Made by a program: the position numbers and the translations under genes. A stretch of DNA of 39,967 nt, from assembly GCA_031292095.1 (NCBI GenBank), contig JARLHU010000089.1:1-39967 (forward strand), given 5' to 3'. Below are positions 32,629-39,967 of this stretch, one piece after another. The DNA comes from Desulfosporosinus sp. (GTDB lineage Bacteria > Bacillota > Desulfitobacteriia > Desulfitobacteriales > Desulfitobacteriaceae). The first letter of the stretch is position 1, and each line of letters starts with the position of its first letter. The notes below the pieces were generated by a model, which was given only the letters and a program-made list of their open reading frames with translations, did no database searches and had not been told where the DNA came from.

Positions 32629-35472
32629 TTAAATTACCTCCCATTCTATTGTGAAAAGCTCAATTAGCTTGGTGCTGGTTTCCATACCCTTTTTAATCTC
32701 GCGAATCAAATCATTCCGTTTATCCATTATGGCTTCTTCATTTTCTTCAAGCCTTGCCCGCATTGTTCTTTTCTTTTTATTAAGCTCCTGTAACTTCTCC
32801 TGAATTTCCAAGTGTTCGGCAGTGCTTGTTGCTCCTCGCAGTTTTCGATCACTATCTCTGATTTGAAGCTTAACATTGACAAGCTCTTTCTCAAGGGAAT
32901 GTATCATATCTTCAGTCCATTTATCAAGGCGTTCTTCTTCCTCTTTAACATAGGTCAAATTTTGCTCATTGGCTCGCTCAAGGGTGCCACTTGCATATTG
33001 CTTTATCTCTTTGTCCATTACAGTTATTACTTGCTCTGGTATATTAACACTTGTAATATAACTACCGCTACATTCAAACAACTTTGCACATTGTTCTGGA
33101 GCCAACATAACACTATCTTTTGTGATACCACAAAACAGTAAATACTCCTCGTTATCAAAGGAATTAATAGAGTATTTATACAATGTCATAAAGCCCGACT
33201 TGCCTTTTAATTGCTCGGCTTGGCTAACCTTATATCCTTTATGGTGTGTTATGTTAAAGGTAACCTTCCCGTTTTTCATTTCCTCGTTTATAGCCTCTGA
33301 TAATACAAACTGACCAAGAGGATGGCTCATACGATAGATAGTTCCATTTCTTATTTCATCGGTTTTTGAAATAAGGCAATATAAACCCCTTACAGAGGTT
33401 CCGATTGGATCTATAAGCACAAATATTTTATTTACATCATCAAATTTTGCTTTACCATCAAGCTCATATTTTGTAACACTCCAAAATAGCCTTGAATACC
33501 TATCCAAATATTCATTGACACTAAGCTTTAATCGTCCATGAACATCAGCATCAAAATTTTCGAAAAGCACATCTCTTGCTTTTTTCATTGTCTTTTTGAT
33601 TTTGTCTTCCATTTCTTTTTGGAGCTTGTTAAATTCTCGTTCAATATCCTCTTGTTTTCTACATTTTTGATATATACCAAGAATTTTTTGTTCGAAATCA
33701 ACACCTGATTCAACCGTTCCTAACACTTCATCACTTGAACCAAACACGCCTCTGAAAAGATTAAACTTTTCATCGAGCAATTCATGTACTCTGACATCAG
33801 CGTAGTTTCTATTGTTAATAAAGTTTATAACAACAACATCACTTTTCTGTCCATAACGGTGGCAACGACCAATTCTCTGTTCAATTCTTTGCGGATTCCA
33901 AGGCAAATCATAGTTAATTACCAGGGAGCAGAACTGCAAGTTCACCCCTTCAGCTGCCGACTCAGTTGCGATCAAAATCTCAGCCTCATCACGAAAATAT
34001 TCAATAATAGCGTTTCTCTTATCTGCAGTAGGTGAACCACTAATCCTACCATTGTATTTATTTCTCTCATACCAATTTCTATATATATCCGTTACTTCTT
34101 TACCACTATTCGTACCATTGAAAATGGTAATTTTACCACGGTATCCACTTGATTCTAAGAAACGCTTTAAATACTCCTGTGTTCTCTTGCTTTCAGTAAA
34201 AATAAGAGCCTTTCTATCACCGCCACGAATAACCATCTCATTAAACCCAATATTTAAAGCTTCAAGCAAAGTTACTGACTTTGTATCTGTAGTGATACTC
34301 TGAGCCATTTTTATAAAGTTATCTAGAATTTCTATCTCAGCATTAAGCTTCTTATTGTTTATTTCTTGCACAATATCCAATACTTCTTCATCGTCAAATT
34401 CTTCAATGGTTTCTTCTAATATCTCACGTTCATCTTCATCTACAATATTTTCAATTTCGCTATTTAAGTCAAGCATGCCTTCCTTTATCTTGACAAGTCT
34501 GTCCATGATTGTTTGTAGAGTTTGGAGCACTGCCCACGTGGACGAAGCAAGCACTTTTCTTATTACAAGTGTGGTAATGTGTTTTTGTCTATATGGTACA
34601 GCGTATGTGTTGTCTCTCTGTAAGAATTCTGATATGCCATCATACAGCTTTTGCTCTGCATCTGAGGCTGAAAATTCCTTAACAATTGGAAATCGCTCAG
34701 TATATTTTACATATTCCATTACGTCTTTTCTAAGAGTTCTCTTGCAAAAATGCGATAATCTGTCCTTTAAGTCATCGGTGTTTTCATTGTTAACATAGTT
34801 ATCTCTAAATGTTTTCACATCACCAAATAAATGCTCGTCAATCATTGTTGAAAGCCCAAAAAGCTCTGTTAGATTATTTTGGAGTGGTGTAGCAGTAAGT
34901 AATAGCTTTTTTTTGCCTTTTGTAGCAAACTTTATCCCTTGTCCCATTTTATTGCTCACTTTGTATGAGTTTCTAAGCTTGTGAGCTTCATCGATAATCA
35001 CTAAGTCCCAATTCACTACCGCAATTTCGACACACATTTTACTAGCATAATGATATGAAGTTATAACTATATCCGACTGCTCAAAAGGGTTTGTATTTCC
35101 GTTTTTCAAATATTCGTTATAAGTTCTACTTTCAAGTATCGTAGAATTTAGATTGAACTTTTCAGAAAGCTCTAGACTCCACTGTTTTCTTAAAGAAGCT
35201 GGGCATATAACTATTTGCTTTCTTTTCCGTTCTGCCCATAGCTGACACATGACAAGACCAGCCTCAATTGTCTTTCCAAGCCCTACTTCATCAGCAAGAA
35301 GTACTCCTTTTGAAAGTGGCGATTTAAATGCAAATAAGGCCGCATCAATTTGATGCGGATTTATCGCAAGAGAAGCATCGAACAAAGAGGCGGATAATCG
35401 CTCATTGCTATTATATGATTTTTTATGTATAAGTTCGTTAGCATAATACTTGGCATGAAATGGTGTTATCAT
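32629..35472 (-). CDS. SNF2/RapA-like helicase
   Basis: 947 residues from ATG 35472 (MITPFHAKYYANELI), GGGGG 6 bases upstream; a TTG 11 codons earlier lacks a site. Walker A 'LADEVGLGKTIEAG' near 59-72, DEAH 'VIIDEAHKLRN', 'LLLTATPLQNN', 'ALIFTESKRTQEYLKRFL' and 'QRIEQRIGRCHRYGQ' show a full SNF2 core of the RapA/DrmD type. The C-terminal 300 residues form a long charged coiled coil. It is the promoter-proximal gene of the four-gene operon. DrmD-like helicases occur in DISARM and other systems; here the partner set differs. Confidence 0.9.
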   Translation of the reverse strand: MITPFHAKYYANELIHKKSYNSNERLSASLFDASLAINPHQIDAALFAFKSPLSKGVLLADEVGLGKTIEAGLVMCQLWAERKRKQIVICPASLRKQWSLELSEKFNLNSTILESRTYNEYLKNGNTNPFEQSDIVITSYHYASKMCVEIAVVNWDLVIIDEAHKLRNSYKVSNKMGQGIKFATKGKKKLLLTATPLQNNLTELFGLSTMIDEHLFGDVKTFRDNYVNNENTDDLKDRLSHFCKRTLRKDVMEYVKYTERFPIVKEFSASDAEQKLYDGISEFLQRDNTYAVPYRQKHITTLVIRKVLASSTWAVLQTLQTIMDRLVKIKEGMLDLNSEIENIVDEDEREILEETIEEFDDEEVLDIVQEINNKKLNAEIEILDNFIKMAQSITTDTKSVTLLEALNIGFNEMVIRGGDRKALIFTESKRTQEYLKRFLESSGYRGKITIFNGTNSGKEVTDIYRNWYERNKYNGRISGSPTADKRNAIIEYFRDEAEILIATESAAEGVNLQFCSLVINYDLPWNPQRIEQRIGRCHRYGQKSDVVVINFINNRNYADVRVHELLDEKFNLFRGVFGSSDEVLGTVESGVDFEQKILGIYQKCRKQEDIEREFNKLQKEMEDKIKKTMKKARDVLFENFDADVHGRLKLSVNEYLDRYSRLFWSVTKYELDGKAKFDDVNKIFVLIDPIGTSVRGLYCLISKTDEIRNGTIYRMSHPLGQFVLSEAINEEMKNGKVTFNITHHKGYKVSQAEQLKGKSGFMTLYKYSINSFDNEEYLLFCGITKDSVMLAPEQCAKLFECSGSYITSVNIPEQVITVMDKEIKQYASGTLERANEQNLTYVKEEEERLDKWTEDMIHSLEKELVNVKLQIRDSDRKLRGATSTAEHLEIQEKLQELNKKKRTMRARLEENEEAIMDKRNDLIREIKKGMETSTKLIELFTIEWEVI

Positions 35473-35729
35473 ACTTAGCCCCCAATAATGTATTGCTTTT
35501 ATCAAACTATATTTCCTTAATATCTTTACGGTAGTGAACGCCTATCAACAGGTTTTCTGCATTCATAATTCTTCGAAACGGCCCCATAATGCCAAGTCTT
35601 CTTGCCATTATTATTTGTTACTTGTCAGTACATCCGGTGCATACTTATCATTCTACCATACCCCATGGACATTAATCTGAAATATTATCCCCCGTACCAT
35701 ATACCCCTTTAGCATAAACCCGTGATAGC

Positions 35730-35868
35730 ATATTAGTAGGCTCTTTCTCAAATGAGATGATTTCAACGAAACTAGAAAAACACAATACAGTCATATCAAG
35801 GATTTCAAGAAAGATAACTACCAATTTGTTTAACACAGCATCGTCCTTGAGAAAGAGCCTATTAGTAT
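35730..35868. repeat. Inverted repeat, 22-bp arms
   Basis: ATATTAGTAGGCTCTTTCTC (35730-35749, continuing AA) pairs with its near-complement at 35847-35868 (20 of 22 positions), about 95 bases apart. It lies in the 563-base gene-poor stretch 35473-36035; a 78-codon open frame overlaps it but has no ribosome site. It looks like a small MITE-type or decayed mobile repeat. Confidence 0.5.
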
Positions 35869-35920
35869 ATCTTAGTTCGCCACTTTTCAGAGATTTTTTT
35901 ATACCCACCTCATATTAAAA

Positions 35921-35947
35921 AGCACCTGCCTTGATCCAGCAGATGCT
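35921..35947 (-). terminator. Terminator downstream of the putative toxin gene
   Basis: Minus-strand AGCATCTGC pairs with GCAGGTGCT (8 of 9) and runs into TTTTTAATA. It ends the Panacea/toxin transcript. Confidence 0.75.
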
Positions 35948-35964
35948 ATTTTACTATACAAGAT

Positions 35965-36032
35965 ATTATATTCCCCTTTACGCCACTCTTACCCTAACAA
36001 GAGAATATACGCCTTCTCAACCCGCTTATATG
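35965..36032 (-). repeat. Copy of an intergenic repeat (left flank of TA module)
   Basis: Reads, on the minus strand, AGCGGGTTGAGAAGGCGTAT, with further matches to the right copy at 37621-37690: both share the AGCGGGTT(T)GAGAAGG block, then a ...GGGGAATATA tail, over about 60 bases. A more diverged third copy lies around 35675-35730 (CGGGTTTATGCTAAAGGGGT). Same orientation. Confidence 0.5.
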
Positions 36033-36035
36033 GCT

Positions 36036-36866
36036 TTAATAAATCCAATTTCTAAATATCTCAGCTGCTCTACCGACATCAAAAAACCAGCAAATAATTA
36101 TAACTACTACAGCACCGACACATATTCCATTTAACATTTTCATGAACTTTGGATATTTTATTACTTCATTTTGTTTCTTATTTACTTCTAAAATAAATCT
36201 TGTCAAGATATATATAACATTAATTAATACAAATGCTAAACCAGTTGCAATTAATACAATTCTATATATACTTACCTTAGCAATATTTTCTAATACAGAT
36301 GTAGAAAAGGCTATTCCTCCTGTAAAACCTAAAACAATCGATGCAAAGATACCAAGAATAGTAATATACTGCTTTTGCATTTCATCAGCTTTATTAATAT
36401 TTTCTTTCATTGTTAATACTGATTTCTCAATCTCATTCAAAGTTTCAGTTACTTTCAGCAACTCAGTCTGGCTTCGAGATTCTATTGTTTTAGAATAATT
36501 GAGCCTTGCTATATCCAAATTAATATGGTCATATAACTTATTAATCTGTTTACTAATATCAATAAGTTTTACTGTAACCTTATCTTTATTTTTTGGTTTG
36601 TATCCCCGCCTAACAATATCCATATTCTGACTCAATATTTCCGTATTACCTAACGACGAATCTTTGTCTATTTGTGATAAAACTGCAAAAATATCAGAAT
36701 AAAAATGCCTAAATTCTCCTATATATGGACTATTATAGATAGCTTCAAGTTCAATATAAATGTTACTTTTTTCTTTAGGTGAACTCAAAGTGATTTGAGA
36801 CTCCGCCAACCTAAACAAAAGCATTTTAAACTTATCGCGTTTCCCATCTATTTTATCAGTTATCAA
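36036..36866 (-). CDS. Three-TM protein, putative membrane toxin of a Panacea TA pair
   Basis: 276 residues, TTG start at 36866 with GAGGG about 10 bases upstream, 6 bases after the Panacea gene. Residues 1-165 are cytoplasmic and helical (possible coiled coil 115-160, with 'TELLKVTETLNEIEKSVLTM'); then TM1 at about 167-190, TM2 202-224 and TM3 245-262. Panacea (DUF4065) antitoxins are known to be paired with many toxin types, including membrane-acting ones; position and translational coupling make this the candidate partner. No enzyme motif is seen. Alternative: an unrelated membrane effector. Confidence 0.7.
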   Translation of the reverse strand: MITDKIDGKRDKFKMLLFRLAESQITLSSPKEKSNIYIELEAIYNSPYIGEFRHFYSDIFAVLSQIDKDSSLGNTEILSQNMDIVRRGYKPKNKDKVTVKLIDISKQINKLYDHINLDIARLNYSKTIESRSQTELLKVTETLNEIEKSVLTMKENINKADEMQKQYITILGIFASIVLGFTGGIAFSTSVLENIAKVSIYRIVLIATGLAFVLINVIYILTRFILEVNKKQNEVIKYPKFMKMLNGICVGAVVVIIICWFFDVGRAAEIFRNWIY

Positions 36867-36872
36867 ACACTA

Positions 36873-37316
36873 TTACCCTCTTGTCCTTATCAACTCAACA
36901 GGTATTGTCATATGATTGCCCAATCCATTACGATATATAGAAGCCCATGCTTTTCCTTCACTATGTGTTTCTTCTACCAAATCCCATGGATTTTTACAGC
37001 GTTTTTCTTCTACGGTAGCCCCGATTTGGCTAGAATCATCAGCATCCATATCAATCAGATAGTTCATTGTAATAGCCATTGATCCAAAACCACAATATTG
37101 ATAATATACTTCCGGCACAACTGGTCCAAATTGCCAAGCCTGAATTTCATCATCAAATAAAACTCTACCATAATTTACAAGATATTTTCTTTGTACAAAA
37201 TATAATATCTTTTGTAATTGCAAGTTGCTGATTGGGCGATTTTCCGCAGTACATTTATTGATAACATATTTTGCTACATCTAATGCAGAATATAATCTTT
37301 CTATTTTCTCAGCCAT
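36873..37316 (-). CDS. Panacea-domain (DUF4065) antitoxin
   Basis: 147 residues, ATG with GGGAGGAG 7 bases upstream. The Panacea pattern is complete: 'ALDVAKYVINKCTAENRPIS' then 'NLQLQKILYFVQRKYLVNYG', 'FDDEIQAWQFGPVVPEVYYQY' and 'GFGSMAI'. Such proteins (SocA, GepA) act as antitoxins or toxin chaperones. Followed immediately by the three-TM gene. It has its own promoter. Confidence 0.92.
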   Translation of the reverse strand: MAEKIERLYSALDVAKYVINKCTAENRPISNLQLQKILYFVQRKYLVNYGRVLFDDEIQAWQFGPVVPEVYYQYCGFGSMAITMNYLIDMDADDSSQIGATVEEKRCKNPWDLVEETHSEGKAWASIYRNGLGNHMTIPVELIRTRG

Positions 37317-37356
37317 AAAATCTCCTCCCTCATATACACATTTTCAAATTCATAAA

Positions 37357-37402
37357 TGTATACACTTATTGATATAATACTCATTCTCAAGCTAAATTGC
37401 AA
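37357..37402 (-). promoter_or_regulatory. Promoter of the Panacea-toxin operon
   Basis: Minus-strand TTGCAA (37397-37402) and TATTAT (37374-37379) are 17 bases apart. The 8-bp palindrome TGTATACA (37357-37364) just downstream may be an antitoxin operator. Confidence 0.75.
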
Positions 37403-37584
37403 CATATCAACTGATTGTTGTTACCTGATATTGATGGAATTGAATAGTTAGGATATGTCTCCTACTTACTTATGTCTTTACCTATTATTATGCGTATTCT
37501 GAAACTAGCTTATCAAATAAGTGTTACCTCATATGAATTCCACACTTTTTACTAAATACCTTTTTTAAGCAAAGCTAATTCCTG

Positions 37585-37620
37585 AAAACCAAAAGCCAGA
37601 CCGTCAAAATGATCTGGCTT
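37585..37620 (-). terminator. Hairpin with T-rich tail
   Basis: Minus-strand AAGCCAGA and TCTGGCTT pair perfectly around 12 bases, then TTTTGG TTTT follows. It is in the gene-free stretch 37317-37786 and upstream of the Panacea promoter, so it shields that operon from read-through. Confidence 0.6.
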
Positions 37621-37740
37621 CCTAAAATCTATATATTCCCCCAAACACACTGTCACTATAAAAAGACTATATACCTTCTCAAACCCGCTCATTCCAAGGC
37701 TTCCACGCATCACTGATATAGCACTATCAAGCACTCCACG
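37621..37740 (-). repeat. Copy of an intergenic repeat (right flank of TA module)
   Basis: On the minus strand GAGCGGGTTTGAGAAGGTAT followed by ATAGTC and a GGGGGAATATA tail; shares about 60 bases with 35965-36032, same orientation. A 94-codon open frame over it is not supported. Confidence 0.5.
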
Positions 37741-37755
37741 TGACCTGTCACGTGG
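37736..37755. repeat. 20-bp near-perfect palindrome
   Basis: CCACGTGAC and GTCACGTGG flank two bases (CT). No T-run next to it; the adjacent terminator is separate. Likely protein site (E-box-like CACGTG core) or part of the intergenic repeat. Confidence 0.6.
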
Positions 37756-37763
37756 AAAAGAAT

Positions 37764-37788
37764 AAAAAAAAAAGCCCACCAAGGAGCT
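37764..37788 (-). terminator. Terminator of the peptidase/small-protein pair
   Basis: A short AGCTC/GGGCT stem (one G-T pair) followed by ten T on the minus strand, overlapping the stop of the 59-residue gene. Stem is weak, T-tract strong. Confidence 0.6.
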
Positions 37789-37966
37789 ATTTAACAAAAT
37801 AATTAGCAGCATTCTCATAAGCCTGAGCATATTCATTAATTTTCAACCGAATTTTCTTATTACTTTCTTCAGCCTGTTTAATATAGTTATCATTTGCGAT
37901 CCTTTCAATTGGAACAGCATTACCTAATTTTGAAAACTGATCTTTATCTAATACTAATATAGGCAC
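37787..37966 (-). CDS. 59-residue partner of the C39-like peptidase gene
   Basis: GTG start at 37966 with AAGGGAGG 7 bases upstream; that ribosome site lies inside the last codons of the peptidase gene, and only 2 bases separate the stop and start, so it is translationally coupled. 59 residues (MPILVLDKDQFSKLGNAVPIERIAND...), helical C-terminus with many Lys, Asn, Glu. Could be a substrate, antitoxin or effector regulated by the protease. Family not recognised. Confidence 0.68.
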   Translation of the reverse strand: MPILVLDKDQFSKLGNAVPIERIANDNYIKQAEESNKKIRLKINEYAQAYENAANYFVK

Positions 37967-37968
37967 AA

Positions 37969-39345
37969 CTATACCTCCCTTAAATTATTTTTGTAAATTT
38001 CGTATGGATTTATAGAAATATCTTCTTTCATCAATTTACCGTTGTCTTTATATAATATCTCAATATTATCATGAATTAGTAGCCATGGTTCAAGATCAAA
38101 TGTGCTAGCAGTAGTATCGATTATCATCCTTCCAGAAGTTAACGAATTTTTATACTCTTCGATACTAGAAATATCTACACACCAAACGAATTTTGGCATG
38201 TTCATTCGTAAAATCAAATTCTTTAATTCATTATTCATAGTAGCTGAATTAAATGTTTTTTTCTTTAAAGAATTAGATGAGGTTATATATATTCTAACTA
38301 CTTTGTCGGAAATATAACTCAAATTCCCTAAATTTATATAATCGTTTACCCTTATTTTAACAAAACCATATTCTAACTGCATCTTATCATATAATGGAAC
38401 GATTGCATAGTCGATGTCTTCTATATTATAACTTGCGACATTATTTTGTGCTGGTGCAGATTTTTTTGTTACTTCAATATATGGAAGAAAATTATCATCA
38501 TTAATAATTAATGAATTGATTAATTCGGAATTGCTAATCAAACCTTGTCCTGTTTTCTGATTCAATAGAGTATAGTCTATATCTCCATGACCAATAACTG
38601 AAACTGCATGATGTTTTTTGGTCATAACTCCAATAAACGGTATGCCTGATTCGATATATGCAATTAATTCGTCATAAAATTCATCTTCTTTTGTTAATTG
38701 TTGTTGAATTAGTAGCGGTGAAAAACCAAATTGCCTTAGTATCCCCGGGATCTGTAATAAATTTAATCCTTTAGATGGAACTTTTCTATTCATAAATTCA
38801 GGAGTTTTTTCTATCACATCCCCCATACAAGCATCTGCATAGTTTTTGTACTTGTTACCATAGTACCTAATGATTGACCAAGTAGCAACATGAGCACAAA
38901 CGGATATATCTGTCTCCTGATACATCCATGGGAATACATTAACGCTTACTTCATTTCCTGCAAACTGAATTTCAAAGTCACCTAAAATCAAATAAGCTTT
39001 ATTATTTAATAGCAACTTGGGATAAACATATGATTTTCCTATTTTAGTATAATGAGCAGTTGGTCTTAATGTAAAATATCCGTAATACGAATCATTTTTA
39101 AAAAAATGTAATCTATAACAGTTTTTGGAAAATATTTTATGCTTTTTAGAGTAGTAAATATAATAAGTACTTAAATAATCTTTATCATAATATGGATACT
39201 CTATTATTATTTTATTAACTTTTAGCCCAATTCTTTGCTTAAATTCATTAATAAAATGCTCATGTAAATATTCTTCATTAACTAATGTGTTAAGTCCGTC
39301 ATAATCTTCAAGCTTTATAATCTCCAAAGACTCTAAATTAATCAT
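37969..39345 (-). CDS. C39-like cysteine peptidase domain protein
   Basis: 458 residues, AAGGAA ribosome site. Residues 148-260 show a papain-like C39 layout: catalytic Cys150 in 'DISVCAHVATWSIIRYYG', His246 in 'KKHHAVSVIGHG', Asp256 next. N-terminal 140 residues are a β-rich domain; the C-terminal 180 residues a second α/β region. No signal peptide, so cytosolic. A 10-codon leader ORF ends across its start (AATGATTAA), an oddity that may couple translation. Partner is the 59-residue gene. Not a standard bacteriocin exporter because no ABC or membrane domain exists. Confidence 0.75.
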   Translation of the reverse strand: MINLESLEIIKLEDYDGLNTLVNEEYLHEHFINEFKQRIGLKVNKIIIEYPYYDKDYLSTYYIYYSKKHKIFSKNCYRLHFFKNDSYYGYFTLRPTAHYTKIGKSYVYPKLLLNNKAYLILGDFEIQFAGNEVSVNVFPWMYQETDISVCAHVATWSIIRYYGNKYKNYADACMGDVIEKTPEFMNRKVPSKGLNLLQIPGILRQFGFSPLLIQQQLTKEDEFYDELIAYIESGIPFIGVMTKKHHAVSVIGHGDIDYTLLNQKTGQGLISNSELINSLIINDDNFLPYIEVTKKSAPAQNNVASYNIEDIDYAIVPLYDKMQLEYGFVKIRVNDYINLGNLSYISDKVVRIYITSSNSLKKKTFNSATMNNELKNLILRMNMPKFVWCVDISSIEEYKNSLTSGRMIIDTTASTFDLEPWLLIHDNIEILYKDNGKLMKEDISINPYEIYKNNLREV

Positions 39346-39775
39346 TTTTTATTTCCTTATCTATTTTCATTTTTTAGACCTTCTGTATTCACAATTATCG
39401 CTTAATTAATTTCTCCATACACGATAACAACACTTCAACTGCACCCACTAATTCAAATGAGTGCTTCACTAATTGATTTATCATTAATAATTCTACAAGA
39501 TGTAAGAAAATCCTCTTTATCCCTAATACTTTCTTTATAAATGATTATTCTAATTTCCCCCAACCTATACTCTTAGCAATTTTCTCATTAAAGATAGTGA
39601 ACCAATGCAATTATCGTGCTGCTCCCAAGGAAACATATAGTCGAACAAACTAACAATGAAGTAACGCCAACGTGCCCGGAGTGCTCAATTAGTCTGATTA
39701 GCAAACACGTTGAGTGCTTGAAATGGCGGTTTGGTTTTCAGAGTTGGTAATGTTTAGACCAAGGCAATTGTGCCC
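39346..39775. other. Gene-free stretch
   Basis: About 430 bases between the peptidase gene and the terminator of the S41 gene. Only the 10-codon leader ORF near 39377 is seen; no other gene, tRNA or clear promoter. Confidence 0.6.
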
Positions 39776-39805
39776 AAAAAAAGACACACCCCATTAGAGT
39801 GTGTC
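39776..39805 (-). terminator. Terminator of the S41 peptidase gene
   Basis: Minus-strand GACACAC pairs with GTGTGTC (39783-39789, 39799-39805) with a CTCTAATGG loop, followed by seven T. It lies 12 bases after the stop of the edge gene. Confidence 0.9.
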
Positions 39806-39816
39806 GATCAAATCCC

Positions 39817-39967
39817 TTATTTTAGTTTCTCTTGTAACGTCTGTAGAGCTTTTTGTAGTTGCGGGTCAAAGCTCGTGTCTGTGGGTAAAATGGTGGCTGA
39901 TTGCCCTTTGGGTAATTCTACAACGACATCCGGTTCAATCCCTATTTTGTTAATACTCACCTTATTA
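39817..39967 (-). CDS. C-terminal processing peptidase (S41/CtpA), C-terminus only
   Basis: The last 49 residues read 'KVSINKIGIEPDVVVELPKG' and 'FDPQLQKALQTLQEKLK', the conserved end of CtpA/Prc-type S41 proteases (iN..GI.PDv.v.l....D.QL..A...l). The N-terminal PDZ and catalytic parts are outside the window. Probably host chromosome, marking the right limit of the accessory region. Confidence 0.85.
   Translation of the reverse strand, partial: NKVSINKIGIEPDVVVELPKGQSATILPTDTSFDPQLQKALQTLQEKLK

Noticed and set aside
25944..35472. Complete DISARM or BREX system
   Set aside because: No DrmA/DrmB/DrmC and no BrxL/PglZ/BrxC type proteins are present; only the SNF2 and methylase parts are alike.
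35507..35608. 33-codon minus-strand open frame ahead of the SNF2 gene (MARRLGIMGPFRR)
   Set aside because: Protein-like but very short with no ribosome site; at most a leader peptide.
35672..35908. 78-codon minus-strand open frame
   Set aside because: No ribosome site ahead of its GTG start and it runs through the inverted repeat.
36036..36866. Holin
   Set aside because: Large cytoplasmic domain, paired with a Panacea gene, and no endolysin next to it.
37552..37836. 94-codon minus-strand open frame
   Set aside because: Overlaps the coupled 59-residue gene, a terminator and the repeat; no ribosome site.
37969..39345. Bacteriocin ABC exporter with C39 domain
   Set aside because: No transmembrane or ABC ATPase domain, and no transporter nearby.

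Overview
The window is most likely part of a siphovirus prophage (HK97-type head genes) in a low-GC Gram-positive bacterium, probably a clostridial Firmicute, followed on the right by a defence/accessory island. The inference rests on AT-rich sequence, strong GGAGG-type ribosome sites, clostridial-type phage families and dense operon packing. Nearly all phage genes are on the minus strand, so transcription runs right to left. No integrase, lysis gene or att site is visible, so the phage extends beyond the left edge or its right end is unmarked. The last 150 bases are the C-terminus of an S41 (CtpA-like) peptidase, probably host chromosome.

Late block (1-11454): tape measure (cut by the left edge), tail-assembly chaperone with a probable -1 frameshift extension, major tail tube with an Ig-like domain, tail/head completion proteins, HK97 capsid, S78 protease, portal, a small membrane protein, large and small terminase, and an HNH nuclease fused to a P-loop kinase-like domain. 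A strong terminator follows the capsid gene.

Middle block (11484-17463): an AT-rich two-gene cassette with its own promoter, insulated by terminators and with no ordinary start codon in its first gene; a 'virulence-related' phage protein; two small plus-strand ORFs; a ParB-methyltransferase split by a frameshift; a terminase-small-like HTH protein; a DUF3800-like protein flanked by terminators; and a GC-rich pair of hairpins.

Early block (17749-25823): the most unusual part. A 1076-residue protein carries the DxDGD signature and other motifs of the two-barrel RNA polymerase superfamily, in the arrangement of cellular RdRP/QDE-1 and phage YonO-like enzymes. A 714-residue SF2 helicase-like protein with a cysteine cluster lies downstream. 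No DnaG primase, DnaB/DnaC, DNA polymerase or SSB is visible. Divergently transcribed are a DUF5986-like protein and an XRE-ImmA/IrrE protein, a probable lysogeny switch.

Island (25944-39345): a four-gene minus-strand operon (SNF2/RapA-like helicase, large beta-class N6-adenine methyltransferase, type III Res-like helicase-nuclease, PC4/YdbC-like ssDNA-binding protein); a Panacea antitoxin with a three-TM putative toxin, bracketed by diverged copies of an intergenic repeat; and a C39-like cysteine peptidase translationally coupled to an unlisted 59-residue protein. All assignments come from reading motifs; no database search was run.
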